Part shown: positions 26,032 to 35,284 of the stretch, piece by piece
How the letters are laid out: each line of letters begins with the position of its first letter
How positions within the stretch are numbered: the first letter of the stretch is position 1
Source: Flavobacteriaceae bacterium CG2_30_31_66
GTDB taxonomy: Bacteria > Bacteroidota > Bacteroidia > Flavobacteriales > Flavobacteriaceae
Length of the DNA: 64,000 bases
Direction of reading: 5' to 3'
Assembly: GCA_001873065.1 (NCBI GenBank)
Contig: MNYM01000024.1
Location: 16,408-80,407 of the forward strand
Notes under the pieces: model-generated
Seen by the model: only the letters and a program-made list of their open reading frames with translations
What the model was told of the DNA's origin: nothing
Databases searched by the model: none
Position numbers and translations under genes: made by a program

Positions 26032-27129
26032 TTAAGTTAAAAAATTTGTGACAAAATGAACATTTGCGCCTTTATCAACAGCAACTGCATAGGCGTCTTT
26101 TGCACCAACTGCCAAAATAGCTTCCAAAATTTGTTGTTCATTTTTTTTATCAGATAAAACTACAATACTTCCGCCACCTCCTGAGCCTACTATTTTTGCG
26201 CCTAGAGCACCTGCGTTTAGGGCAGCATCAATCATTTCATCAATTTTAGGAACTGTTATTTTTAGTAAATTTTTTAAATAATAATGGTGTTGATTCATTA
26301 AAAATCCAATTTTATTCAAATCTAATACATCTTTTTTAAATTCTTTTAATGCTTTTTTTGTTACTTCAAAATTTCCTAAAGCAGCTTCAAAATAGGGTTT
26401 TAATTCATCTGACAAACAGCTTAAATAACTCTCTAAATTTTCCGTTTTTACCTCATAAATATTGAAATTTGGAAACTGTTTTTCAACTTCATGAATCGCT
26501 TTCCATGAATTTTCCTTCAATTTTTTTAACAATCCAATGGTTTCCTTTTTAACTCCAGATTCTGCGATTATCAAACCGCTTAAAGGTAAATTCAACACTT
26601 GAAATGCAAAGTTTTTTCCAGTTTCAAGATAAATAATATTGCCAAGTGCGATACTAAATTGATCCATTTTTCCTCCAGAGTATTGATATTCAATAACTTC
26701 TGATTCAAAAGCGATTTGTGCAATTTTTTCTGACGATAAAAATTCTTGAGGTCCAAAAGCTTTAAGTAAAAACTGAATCCAAGCAATGATAACTGCTGAA
26801 GAGCTTGAAATTCCTGCATTAATTGGAATTGTTCCAGTTATTTTAACATCATACCCACAATTTGGAATACAATGATATCTTCTCAAAACTTTTAGAGAAG
26901 ACAATAAAAAATCAGCTTTTTCCGAGAGAATTATTTCTTCATTTATGAAGATTTTTCTTTTTATTTTAATGTCGGGCTTGTCAATAAAAAAATAATTTTT
27001 GTTATTTTTAGTAGCTTTTAGAGTAATGTGTCTGTTGATTGCACAAGCAATAATTGGCAAACCTAAATAATCTTGATGATCGCCAAATAGACAGGTTCTT
27101 GCGGGTGCTATTGAAAGTATTTTGTCCAA
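26032..27129 (-). CDS. GHMP family sugar kinase (galactokinase-like)
   Basis: 365 residues. N-terminal APARTCLFGDHQDYLG resembles the galactokinase substrate box. GHMP motif 2 is PINAGISSSSAV near residues 108-119, the ATP-binding loop; motif 3 is GALGAKIVGSGGGGSIVVL near 320-338. GHMP sugar kinases phosphorylate the anomeric hydroxyl, which fits the nucleotidyltransferase immediately downstream. In this operon after a beta-hexosaminidase, GlcNAc or GalNAc or a disaccharide-derived hexose are candidates. The start is 10 bases after the GH20 stop. Confidence 0.87.
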   Translation of the reverse strand: MDKILSIAPARTCLFGDHQDYLGLPIIACAINRHITLKATKNNKNYFFIDKPDIKIKRKIFINEEIILSEKADFLLSSLKVLRRYHCIPNCGYDVKITGTIPINAGISSSSAVIIAWIQFLLKAFGPQEFLSSEKIAQIAFESEVIEYQYSGGKMDQFSIALGNIIYLETGKNFAFQVLNLPLSGLIIAESGVKKETIGLLKKLKENSWKAIHEVEKQFPNFNIYEVKTENLESYLSCLSDELKPYFEAALGNFEVTKKALKEFKKDVLDLNKIGFLMNQHHYYLKNLLKITVPKIDEMIDAALNAGALGAKIVGSGGGGSIVVLSDKKNEQQILEAILAVGAKDAYAVAVDKGANVHFVTNFLT

Positions 27130-27139
27130 ATTATGATAT

Positions 27140-28771
27140 TTATTTTTTTTGTGTTATTGAATCTGGCGCAAAATAAATTCTTTTTTCAGTCCATCTTTTC
27201 TGAAAAGATTTCAGATTTATTGCAAAATCGTTAAAATTTTTATGACCCTTTAACGTCCAACCAATTTCAGCATAGGCTGCAATTCTTGGAAAAACAAGAA
27301 AGTGCATATTTCCATTTGTTGGAATCCATTCTCCCCACATTTGGCAACCCAATCCAATTATCTTATCATGGTATTTGACCTCTAAATTTTCAGGAATTGG
27401 ATCAAAACTATAGGCTTTTGACAAAGGTAAATTTTTATAATTATAATCTAAATAAGTAAAATTGTGTAACGAATTTACAATTTCATATCCATTACTTGCA
27501 GCAGCAATTGCCAAATCTAAATCACCTTTCCAAAAATGAATAATACTTTCTTTTGCCAGAATTTGAGAAGTTTTTGTGTCATTTTTATTGTGATATTCAT
27601 GTAAATTATACCCCATAATTTCGCTCCAACCCATCATTCTTTTGTTCTTACTTTCTATAAATTTTGAAATTTTATTGGTAAAAAATATCTGTAAATCAGC
27701 AGGTGTTTTAAGGTTGTTTTTTTTCATGTAATCATTCACTGATTTTGATGATTTCCAATGATTATATTTCACTTCATCACCTCCAATATGAATCACTTTT
27801 GATGGAAAAAGCGCCATAACTTCTTCTAAAACATCTGTTAAAAATTCATATACTTTTGGGTCAGTTACATCATACACATCTGTTCCAACGCCAAATTTTG
27901 TGGGAACTTCAATCTTATTCTTTGAAGTTCCAAGCCATGAATATGAGGCAATTGCAGCCGAAGAATGTCCTGGCATTTCAATTTCTGGAACAATGGTGAT
28001 GTGCCTTTCGTTGGCATACTCAATGATTTCTTTGATTTCTTCTTGTGTATAAAAACCTTCATGAACTTCACCAGATTGAATTGGACTATCCCATTCTAAT
28101 GGTCCAATTTGTGAACTTCTTCTTTTTGAACCAATTTGAGTCAATAAAGGATATTTTTTAATCTCAATTCGCCAACCTTGATCATCTGTCAAATGCCAAT
28201 GAAATACGTTCATTTTCAGATGCGACATTTCATCTAACAATAATTTTACTTTTTGTTTTCCCTTAAAATATCTAGCTTCATCCAACATAAAAGCTCTCCA
28301 CTTAAATCTTGGAGCGTCATTGATGGCAACTTCTTTCAGCTTTAATGTTTTTAATTCTTTCGAAAAATAGGCATTATAAGAACAAATCTGAATCAACGTT
28401 TGCAAACCGTAAAACCAACCTTTTTCAGTGGAAGCAACAATATTTATAGTGTGATTTGAAATTGTTAGTTGGTATCCTTCATCACTAATTGATTTATCAG
28501 ATATAAATTGAATTTTATTCATTTTTTCATCTGATTTTTCAGCAATTTTTAAAATAATATTAAAATTACTTTTGAAATATTCTTGAAGAGTATTTATATT
28601 TTTTTTGGAGCTTTCTGAGAAAACAATTGAAGTATTTTCATCAATCAAAAAAGTTCCTTGTCCGAAAGAAATGGTATTCGGTTTTGGAATTATTATAGCG
28701 TTTTGAGCTGTTGAATTCAAAATATTGAAAAAAAGAAATAGAATTAAAGTTTTGAGGGATTTTGTTTTCAT
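27140..28771 (-). CDS. Beta-N-acetylhexosaminidase, glycoside hydrolase family 20
   Basis: 543 residues with signal peptide (1-22, ending STAQ), acting in periplasm or outside. A GH20b-type N-terminal domain (about 25-150) precedes the TIM barrel. FKWRAFMLDEARYF (157-170), HWHLTDDQGWRIEIKKYP and the catalytic Asp-Glu pair in HIGGDEV (D332, E333) are all present, as is the substrate-binding WGEW near the C-terminus (MWGEWI). It releases GlcNAc or GalNAc from chitin-like or glycan chains. Second gene of the operon. Confidence 0.95.
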   Translation of the reverse strand: MKTKSLKTLILFLFFNILNSTAQNAIIIPKPNTISFGQGTFLIDENTSIVFSESSKKNINTLQEYFKSNFNIILKIAEKSDEKMNKIQFISDKSISDEGYQLTISNHTINIVASTEKGWFYGLQTLIQICSYNAYFSKELKTLKLKEVAINDAPRFKWRAFMLDEARYFKGKQKVKLLLDEMSHLKMNVFHWHLTDDQGWRIEIKKYPLLTQIGSKRRSSQIGPLEWDSPIQSGEVHEGFYTQEEIKEIIEYANERHITIVPEIEMPGHSSAAIASYSWLGTSKNKIEVPTKFGVGTDVYDVTDPKVYEFLTDVLEEVMALFPSKVIHIGGDEVKYNHWKSSKSVNDYMKKNNLKTPADLQIFFTNKISKFIESKNKRMMGWSEIMGYNLHEYHNKNDTKTSQILAKESIIHFWKGDLDLAIAAASNGYEIVNSLHNFTYLDYNYKNLPLSKAYSFDPIPENLEVKYHDKIIGLGCQMWGEWIPTNGNMHFLVFPRIAAYAEIGWTLKGHKNFNDFAINLKSFQKRWTEKRIYFAPDSITQKK

Positions 28772-28784
28772 AGAGTTTCTATTT

Positions 28785-30314
28785 TTAGTGATTCATTTTT
28801 AAAAATGAAATATGGTAATTGATTCCAAAATTTAAAAAAGGACTACTTAAACTACCTCCTTTGGCTTTCACATAACCTGCTTCAGTTCTGAGACTTAATG
28901 TATTATTCAACTGATAATTGAAACCAGTACTAGGTTTTATGATCAAACCTTGTCCGGTACTAATGTCTCCACCACCAGCTGCACCTCCCAATGCCTGAAC
29001 GAAAACAGTGGTTTTTTTATTTAAAAAGGGATTTGATTTTATGCCCAAACCAACAATTCCCTCCGCATAAGCACCTGCATTTCCAAACAAAGCGAAAGAT
29101 GTTTGACCGGCAACATAAAAGTTTTTAGTAAGATTCAGATTGATTTGTAAGGAGATCTGATGTAAATCTTCAGTTGGTTGTCCATCTCTTTTTGCATCAA
29201 AATATATGTCGTGTTTTGTAATAACTTCTAAACCTTTAAATTTTCCTGATGAAAAGGTTTTTTCATCAGATATGATACCATTTCTGTGGAGATAATATTT
29301 TAAACCAATCCCAAATGATGAAGTATAAAAATGTGCGTCTGGTGAAAGCACATATCCTTTGTTAATTGCAATAAAAATATCATTAAATATTCGCTGTTCA
29401 ATAGAGATATCAGGATACAATAAAAAACCTCCTTTACTATCAACTCCTCCACCACCACCAGCACCAAATCCAAATTTTGCTAAAATATTAGTGCGATTTT
29501 TATTGAAGGAATAATGATAACCAGCTCCTAAAAAAACATCCATATAACCAGCTTTAATGCCATTATATGCACCATCAACTTTTACAAAACCAAACCAATT
29601 TTTTGAAAAATAATTAGCAAATTCAAATCCAGCCAAACGAATAGTTTTTCTTCCTAATAGTTTTATATTTTCATTTTGATCACTTCCGCCAATTTTTAAA
29701 TTGTTAAAATGTAGCAACAAAGAAGTTTTTTTGGAGGGAATATTCCAACCTGAATTTTGTAATCCTTCAAAATTATATTCATTTTCCGAATCTTTAAAAT
29801 CAGTATATTCAAAATTTAAAGGAATTTCTACACCCATATTTAGTTGATGACTTTTGATTTCACCTCCATCAAAAAAGTTGATATAACTCCATCCTGCATT
29901 GATTCCAAATTTTTTGAATTGATATCCTAAATTTATATGAGGCTTTATAAATACTCCACCACCATCACGTGCACTTTTTCCACCACCACCACCATAATGA
30001 AACCCAAAATCAGTATAAAGATCATCAGTGATAAATTTTTTGATTCCACTATTCACTCCAAGCGTAAAAAAACCACCTCTTATACCCAAAACAGCACCAT
30101 AAATTCCCAAACCAGTGTACCAATAATCATTCAAAAAAATATTGTAATGCATACCTGTAAAACCCATATCTACTTCATTATTTTGCATATTTATAGGTAA
30201 GAAATCCATTTTTCCAAACCCTTTTTGAAACCTTATTTGAGGAATTTCTTTCTCTTGAGAAATTGATAATTGTATTAAAAATAGGAATGAAAATAATAAA
30301 ATATATTTTTTCAT
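28785..30314 (-). CDS. Secreted or outer-membrane protein with three glycine-rich repeats
   Basis: 509 residues with signal peptide (1-19, ending LSISQ). Three repeats each combine a glycine run (GFHYGGGGGKSARDGGG, GFGAGGGGGVDSKGG, ALGGAAGGGDISTGQG), a hydrophobic-Pro strand (VFIKPHI, FLLYPDI, LIIKPST), then alternating strands and an aromatic end (GWSYI, GIGLKYYL, FGINYHI). Alternating hydrophobic and polar residues and a near C-terminal aromatic suggest an outer-membrane beta-barrel or beta-solenoid. I know no family. First gene of the amino-sugar operon, so it may be a surface component for the same substrate. Confidence 0.7.
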   Translation of the reverse strand: MKKYILLFSFLFLIQLSISQEKEIPQIRFQKGFGKMDFLPINMQNNEVDMGFTGMHYNIFLNDYWYTGLGIYGAVLGIRGGFFTLGVNSGIKKFITDDLYTDFGFHYGGGGGKSARDGGGVFIKPHINLGYQFKKFGINAGWSYINFFDGGEIKSHQLNMGVEIPLNFEYTDFKDSENEYNFEGLQNSGWNIPSKKTSLLLHFNNLKIGGSDQNENIKLLGRKTIRLAGFEFANYFSKNWFGFVKVDGAYNGIKAGYMDVFLGAGYHYSFNKNRTNILAKFGFGAGGGGGVDSKGGFLLYPDISIEQRIFNDIFIAINKGYVLSPDAHFYTSSFGIGLKYYLHRNGIISDEKTFSSGKFKGLEVITKHDIYFDAKRDGQPTEDLHQISLQINLNLTKNFYVAGQTSFALFGNAGAYAEGIVGLGIKSNPFLNKKTTVFVQALGGAAGGGDISTGQGLIIKPSTGFNYQLNNTLSLRTEAGYVKAKGGSLSSPFLNFGINYHISFLKMNH

Positions 30315-30611
30315 ATTTTGTTTGTTTTTTATATTTCAGATTATAAATTTCTTTAACACTTAATTTATTTTAATTAGGAAAGATAGTGAAATTTTAGTTT
30401 TTAAAAAAAATGAAAATATAGTTGATGAAACTTTTTAATTTAATTTAAAACATCAAATTAGATATAAGGTAAAGTTAATAGCACAGAAAATGATTGTGGA
30501 GAAATTTTAAATATTTTTTTGGAACCAACAAAATTGTTTTATCAAATTCTTACATGCAAAAGTTTTTGACTTGAACTGCAAAAAAATATTATCAAGAAAA
30601 GTATAAGAAAC
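30315..30611. other. Intergenic region upstream of the amino-sugar operon
   Basis: About 300 bases with no ORF of note. On the minus strand TATCTTTC at 30385-30378 is a one-mismatch -7 box, 64 bases before the ATG at 30314. Otherwise plain AT-rich sequence; any operator for sugar control would be here, but I see no clear palindrome. Confidence 0.4.
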
Positions 30612-30641
30612 AAAAAGGCTTACTTTTCAGTAAACCTTTTT
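30612..30641 (-). terminator. Terminator of the tRNA cluster
   Basis: Hairpin AAAAAGGCTTAC (30612-30623) with GTAAACCTTTTT (30630-30641), one C-A mismatch, directly after the tRNA-Arg 3' end on the minus strand. Confidence 0.7.
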
Positions 30642-30642
30642 G

Positions 30643-30716
30643 TGATCGCGAAAGGATTCGAACCTTTGACCTACTCATTAGAAGTGAGTTGCTCTATCCA
30701 ACTGAGCTACGCGACC
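30643..30716 (-). tRNA. tRNA-Arg (anticodon TCT)
   Basis: Cloverleaf on the minus strand: acceptor GGTCGCG with CGCGATC, D arm GCTC/GAGC, anticodon stem ACTCA/TGAGT with loop CTTCTAA, T arm AAAGG-TTCGAAT-CCTTT. Reads AGA/AGG codons. CCA is not encoded. Confidence 0.95.
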
Positions 30717-30778
30717 ATTAAATTCTTAAAATAAATTTTAAAGTTTTTGAAACAATAAAATTATCAACTATGATTTTG

Positions 30779-30853
30779 TCGGGGTAGCAGGATTCGAACC
30801 TGCGACCTCCTGCTCCCAAAGCAGGCGCGATAACCGGGCTACGCTACACCCCG
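30779..30853 (-). tRNA. tRNA-Pro (anticodon TGG)
   Basis: Acceptor CGGGGTG with CTACCCCG, anticodon stem CCTGC/GCAGG with loop TTTGGGA, T arm with TTCGAAT. Middle tRNA of three on the minus strand. Confidence 0.95.
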
Positions 30854-30865
30854 AAAGCAATTTAG

Positions 30866-30947
30866 CGGAGAGACAGGGACTCGAACCCAGGCGACCCGAA
30901 GGTCGACAGATTAGCAATCTGCTGCATTACCACTCTGCCACCTCTCC
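30866..30947 (-). tRNA. tRNA-Ser (anticodon GCT)
   Basis: Class II tRNA with acceptor GGAGAGG/TCTCTCC, anticodon loop TTGCTAA, a long variable arm (CGACC-TTCG-GGTCG) and a T loop TTCGAGT. First of the three in transcription order. Confidence 0.95.
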
Positions 30948-30989
30948 TTTTTTAAAACATCACATTCTAAAAAATAAAAATTGCGAGTG

Positions 30990-31021
30990 CAAATGTACTA
31001 TTACAATTGGAATTTAGCAAA
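30990..31021 (-). promoter_or_regulatory. -33/-7 promoter of the tRNA cluster
   Basis: Minus strand: TTTG at 31021-31018, 20 bases, TACATTTG at 30997-30990, about 43 bases before the tRNA-Ser 5' end. Best promoter match in the window. Confidence 0.65.
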
Positions 31022-31048
31022 ATTTTTTGTTCTTTTTCTTAACATTTT

Positions 31049-33112
31049 TTATTCGGGGTATTCAACCCTCAAATGATAAATGTTCAATAGTTTTTTCTTG
31101 ATAACTTTTTTTATAATTTTAATTTCTCTAAAAGTAATATCAGAATTTAAATATTGATTATCAGACATTTGTTTTTCAATAATTTTATCAACTAAATTAT
31201 CTATTGATTGAGCCGTAGGATTTTGTAAACTTTTTGAAGCCGCTTCACAAGAATCACACATCATCAAAATGGCAGTCTCTTTAGAAAATGGTATGGGACC
31301 TGGATATTGAAAATTCTTAATATCCACTTTTATATCAGGATTTAAGTCTTGCTCTTTTTTATAAAAATAAAATGTAGAAGTTGTCCCATGATGCGTTCGT
31401 ATAAAATCAATAATTCGATCAGGAAGATTGTGCTTTTTAGCCAACTCTACTCCTTTTATCACATGATTAATTATGATTTTAGAGCTATCTTTTGCAGACA
31501 AATCATTGTGAGGATTGACGCCTGTTGTCTGATTTTCAATAAAATATAATGGATTATACATTTTTCCAATATCATGATACAAAGCGCCTGTTCTTACCAA
31601 CATTGAGTTTGCTCCTATTTCATTTGAAGCTGCTTCTGCTAAATTTGCCACTTGCATTGAATGCTGAAAAGTTCCAGGGGCTTTTTCATTTAGCTCTCTT
31701 AACAACTTTGTATTTGTATTTGAAAGTTCGAGTAAAGTAACGTCAGAAACCAATCCAAAAACTTTTTCATAAAGATAAATTAATATTATTGATAGGAAAG
31801 ACAATAAACCATTTGCCACAAAAAGAATAAAATAATCCCAATTTAATTGCGATGCATTTCCTTCTTTAATGACAGAAAAGGCAAAGTAAGTAAGCATGTA
31901 AATAAAAGTTATTTGCGCAACTGAAATAAATAAATTGGCTCTTTTGTAGAGTTCTGAAACAGTTAAAATGGTTACAATTCCAGCAATAATATGAAGGTAA
32001 ATGAACTCGAAACTGTCTGGCACGATATAACCCAAAAGCAATACTGTCAAAACATGTGTAAACAAACCCAATCGTGCATCGAAAAAAGCTTTTATAATAA
32101 TTGGTAAAATACTAAGTGGAACTATGTATAAATAATCAGAATTGTATTTAATAACTAAAGTTTGCACAAAAATAATGGCAAAAACATTAAAAAATATAAA
32201 GGTTACTTTGTTGTTATTGTTGAAAATATCTAGCCGGTATTTGTGCAAAAACAACAATAACATTAACAATGCTAATGAAACTAGAATTGTGTATCCTAAA
32301 ATAATCCAATTATAATTTGATTCTGTCCAAACTTTTGACTCTGACTCTGTTTTCAAAGAATTTAAAATGGCTAATTTTTTTCCTTCAACAATTCCTCCTT
32401 TTTGAATAATTAATTCTCCAGAGGCAACCCTGCCTTGGGTCATTGAAATTTGTTTTGTATCGTTTTCAATGATTTTATTTGTAAATTCTTTGTCAAAAAA
32501 AACATTGGGTTTAGTGACATTAACAAGAATATTTAACAATAATTCTTGCTGAAAGTTATATGGTTTTGTACCAAGATTTTTGTTTAATATTGTCAAAATA
32601 TCCTTGGAAGTTAAAAGATTTGAAAATAAAACATCACTTACTTCATTTTCCTTTTTCAGTGCAATTAATTCATCATTTTCTAAATTCCAATCTTCGTTGA
32701 AAACCTCCAAAAACCCAACTTCATATATTTTCTCTAAAATATTTTCTCCAGTTTTTTTTAAAATTCCAATATCCTGAACACTTAATGAGTCATTTGAAGA
32801 CAATGAAGCTATTTTTTTTTCAAAGTTTTGATTTACGTTTAAAACAGTTTTGGAATCATATTCGAAATATTTTTTTGAATACGAAATAATTTTTTTCTTT
32901 TCAATGGCAATTTCTTCATTTGTTTTTTGAATTGAAAAATCAAAAGGTGCATATAAATTGTCATATTTCCACAATTGACCATTGCTAAAATCGTACTTAA
33001 ATTGTCCTCCTTTAGGAAATAAATAAACAATCGAAATGGTGGTTAATAAAAATAAAATGATTTTATAAATAATGGTATTATTTCTATATATTTTGTTAAC
33101 GAACTGGCTCAT
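31049..33112 (-). CDS. 7TM-HD phosphohydrolase (PgpH-type)
   Basis: 687 residues. An N-terminal membrane segment (about 17-31), an extracytoplasmic 7TMR-HDED-like domain (about 35-260), seven membrane segments (about 265-450) and a cytoplasmic HD domain (about 475-640), with HSMQVANLAEAAS and LYHDIGKMYNP giving the metal-binding His and HD residues, plus RTHHGT. Gram-positive PgpH hydrolyses cyclic di-AMP and this architecture matches, so a c-di-AMP phosphodiesterase is the likely function. Divergent from the thiolase gene; promoter box at 33131. Confidence 0.92.
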   Translation of the reverse strand: MSQFVNKIYRNNTIIYKIILFLLTTISIVYLFPKGGQFKYDFSNGQLWKYDNLYAPFDFSIQKTNEEIAIEKKKIISYSKKYFEYDSKTVLNVNQNFEKKIASLSSNDSLSVQDIGILKKTGENILEKIYEVGFLEVFNEDWNLENDELIALKKENEVSDVLFSNLLTSKDILTILNKNLGTKPYNFQQELLLNILVNVTKPNVFFDKEFTNKIIENDTKQISMTQGRVASGELIIQKGGIVEGKKLAILNSLKTESESKVWTESNYNWIILGYTILVSLALLMLLLFLHKYRLDIFNNNNKVTFIFFNVFAIIFVQTLVIKYNSDYLYIVPLSILPIIIKAFFDARLGLFTHVLTVLLLGYIVPDSFEFIYLHIIAGIVTILTVSELYKRANLFISVAQITFIYMLTYFAFSVIKEGNASQLNWDYFILFVANGLLSFLSIILIYLYEKVFGLVSDVTLLELSNTNTKLLRELNEKAPGTFQHSMQVANLAEAASNEIGANSMLVRTGALYHDIGKMYNPLYFIENQTTGVNPHNDLSAKDSSKIIINHVIKGVELAKKHNLPDRIIDFIRTHHGTTSTFYFYKKEQDLNPDIKVDIKNFQYPGPIPFSKETAILMMCDSCEAASKSLQNPTAQSIDNLVDKIIEKQMSDNQYLNSDITFREIKIIKKVIKKKLLNIYHLRVEYPE

Positions 33113-33130
33113 GATATTGACTAATTACAA

Positions 33131-33138
33131 CAAACTTA
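33131..33138 (-). promoter_or_regulatory. TAnnTTTG box for the 7TM-HD gene
   Basis: Minus-strand TAAGTTTG, 19 bases before the ATG at 33112. Confidence 0.4.
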
Positions 33139-33251
33139 CAGTAAATTTACGAGGGTTGAAAATTACATATCTATAAAGATTTTATTTTGATTAAAATTGG
33201 TTAATTTAGCATCAATTATTAAAGAATTTATTTTCAACAAAATCAGAGATT

Positions 33252-34427
33252 ATGAAAGATGTAGTGATTGTATCTGTAGCTAGAACACCAATTGGAAGTT
33301 TTATGGGAAGTTTATCAACAATTCCAGCACCAATTTTAGGAGCAACTGCCATAAAAGGAGCTTTACAAAAAATAAATTTAGACCCAAATTTAGTTGATGA
33401 AGTTTTTATGGGAAATGTTGTTTCGGCTGGTTTAGGTCAAGCTCCTGCAAGACAAGCCTCTATTCATGCTGGAATACCAAACACAGTGCCTTGTACGACT
33501 GTTAACAAAGTTTGTTCTTCCGGATTGAAAGCAATTATGTTAGCAGCTCAAACAATTGCACTTGGAGATGCCGCTATTGTGGTTGCTGGAGGAATGGAAA
33601 ACATGAGCATGATTCCTCATTACCATCATGCAAGAATAGGCGCAAAATTTGGATCAATTTCTATGGAAGATGGAATTCAAAAAGACGGACTAGTTGATGC
33701 TTATGAAAAAGTAGCCATGGGCGTTTGTGCAGATGAATGTGCTTCAGAATTTCATTTTTCGAGAGAAGATCAAGATGCGTTTGCAATAGAATCCTACAAT
33801 CGTTCCGCAAAAGCTTGGAAAGAAGGGAAATATAATGATGAAATAGTTCCTGTTGAAATTCCTCAGCGAAAAGGTGATCCAATTATTTTTTCAGAAGATG
33901 AAGAATTTAAAAATGTTTTTTTAGAAAAAATACCATCACTAAGACCAGCTTTCTCTAAAGACGGGACAGTTACTGCCGCAAATGCTTCAACAATTAATGA
34001 TGGTGGAGCAGCATTGATACTAATGTCAGCTGAAAAAGCCAAAGAACTAAATTTGAAACCATTGGCTAAAATTAGAGGTTTTGCGGATGCTGCTCACGAA
34101 CCAAAATGGTTCACAACTGCGCCAGCAAAAGCATTGCCAAAAGCATTTGCAAAAGCAAATATCACAATAGATGATGTTGACTTTTTTGAACTAAATGAAG
34201 CGTTTTCGGTAGTTGGATTGGCAAATATGAAAATTTTAGGATTGTCTGCTGATAAAGTAAACGTGAATGGAGGAGCCGTTTCTTTAGGGCATCCTTTAGG
34301 GGTATCTGGAGCTAGAATCGTGATTTCATTAACTTCAATTTTAAAACAAAATAACGCCAAAATTGGAGCGGCTGCAATCTGTAATGGTGGTGGTGGCGCA
34401 AGTGCAATCGTGATTGAAAGAATTTAA
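33252..34427 (+). CDS. Acetyl-CoA C-acetyltransferase (thiolase)
   Basis: 391 residues, the standard thiolase length. It condenses two acetyl-CoA or cleaves 3-ketoacyl-CoA. The nucleophilic Cys is C88 in NKVCSSGLKA. GGMENMSMIPHY, NGGAVSLGHPLGVSGAR (His of the active site) and ICNGGGGASAI (second Cys) are all present. No other beta-oxidation genes adjoin, so a biosynthetic or ketone-body role is as likely as degradation. The NlpC/P60 gene follows after 34 bases. Confidence 0.95.
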   Translation: MKDVVIVSVARTPIGSFMGSLSTIPAPILGATAIKGALQKINLDPNLVDEVFMGNVVSAGLGQAPARQASIHAGIPNTVPCTTVNKVCSSGLKAIMLAAQTIALGDAAIVVAGGMENMSMIPHYHHARIGAKFGSISMEDGIQKDGLVDAYEKVAMGVCADECASEFHFSREDQDAFAIESYNRSAKAWKEGKYNDEIVPVEIPQRKGDPIIFSEDEEFKNVFLEKIPSLRPAFSKDGTVTAANASTINDGGAALILMSAEKAKELNLKPLAKIRGFADAAHEPKWFTTAPAKALPKAFAKANITIDDVDFFELNEAFSVVGLANMKILGLSADKVNVNGGAVSLGHPLGVSGARIVISLTSILKQNNAKIGAAAICNGGGGASAIVIERI

Positions 34428-34461
34428 AAAGTAATACCACAACCTTCAAATTTACCATAAA

Positions 34462-35232
34462 TTGTTATTCGGTATTTGTAATCTTAGTATTGTTGCCATT
34501 CGATCTGAACCTTCGGAAAAATCAGAAATGACAAGTCAATTGTTGTTTGGAGAACACTTTACAATCATTGAAAAACAAAAGTATTGGAGTAAAATTAAAG
34601 TTTTTTTTGATGGATATGAAGGTTATTTAGATAACAAACAATTTGAGGAAATTTCAGAGGATTTATTCGAAAGATTGTCCATTGGCGAACCCACATTCTC
34701 CGGAGAAATAATTGATTTTATCTTTAATTCAAACAATGATTATTTTACAATTCCTATGGGTTCTAGGTTGCCTTATTTTTTTAAAAATGAATTTACCATC
34801 AACTCTAAAAAATATGTGTATGATGGAAAAGTTTTATCCGGAAAACTAAAAAAAAATGACATCATACAAAAAGCATTTCCTTTTTTGAACGCTCCGTATT
34901 TGTGGGGAGGAAAAACACCTTTTGGAATAGATAGTTCTGGTTTTACTCAAATGGTTTATAAACTTTGTGGTTATTCACTTCTCAGAGAGGCAAAACAACA
35001 GGCGACTCAAGGTGAAGTTTTAAGTTTTATTGAAGAGAGTGAACCTGGCGATTTGGCATTTTTTGACAATGAAAATGGCGAAATTGTTCATGTTGGTATC
35101 ATTTTAAAAGACTATCACATTATTCATTCTTACGGAAAAGTAAGGATTGATACACTTGATCATAGTGGTATTTTCAATGTTGAATTACAAAAACATACGC
35201 ACAAACTTAGGGTGATAAAAAAGATGATATAA
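34462..35232 (+). CDS. NlpC/P60 cell-wall peptidase homologue with catalytic Cys replaced by Ser
   Basis: 256 residues, no signal peptide. An SH3-like N-terminal part (about 1-110) precedes the NlpC/P60 domain (about 130-250). The domain has APYLWGGKTPFGID, then SSGFTQ where the family has CSGF: residue 158, codon AGT at 34933, is Ser instead of the nucleophile Cys. His 210 (IVHVGII) and His 222 remain. So it is either inactive on gamma-D-Glu-diamino acid bonds or carries a one-base error. The start is TTG at 34462: a stop at 34432 and no ATG between, and TTG gives the expected GICNLSIV N-terminus. It follows the thiolase and ends in a strong terminator. Confidence 0.88.
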   Translation: MLFGICNLSIVAIRSEPSEKSEMTSQLLFGEHFTIIEKQKYWSKIKVFFDGYEGYLDNKQFEEISEDLFERLSIGEPTFSGEIIDFIFNSNNDYFTIPMGSRLPYFFKNEFTINSKKYVYDGKVLSGKLKKNDIIQKAFPFLNAPYLWGGKTPFGIDSSGFTQMVYKLCGYSLLREAKQQATQGEVLSFIEESEPGDLAFFDNENGEIVHVGIILKDYHIIHSYGKVRIDTLDHSGIFNVELQKHTHKLRVIKKMI

Positions 35233-35268
35233 AAAAGCCAAAATCAAATATGATTTTGGCTTTTTTAT
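35231..35268. terminator. Strong bidirectional terminator
   Basis: 16-bp perfect stem (35231-35246 with 35251-35266), AATA loop, T tail; it begins inside the stop codon of the NlpC/P60 gene and serves the convergent TPR gene. Confidence 0.9.
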
Positions 35269-35284
35269 TTTTACTGAGAAATTT

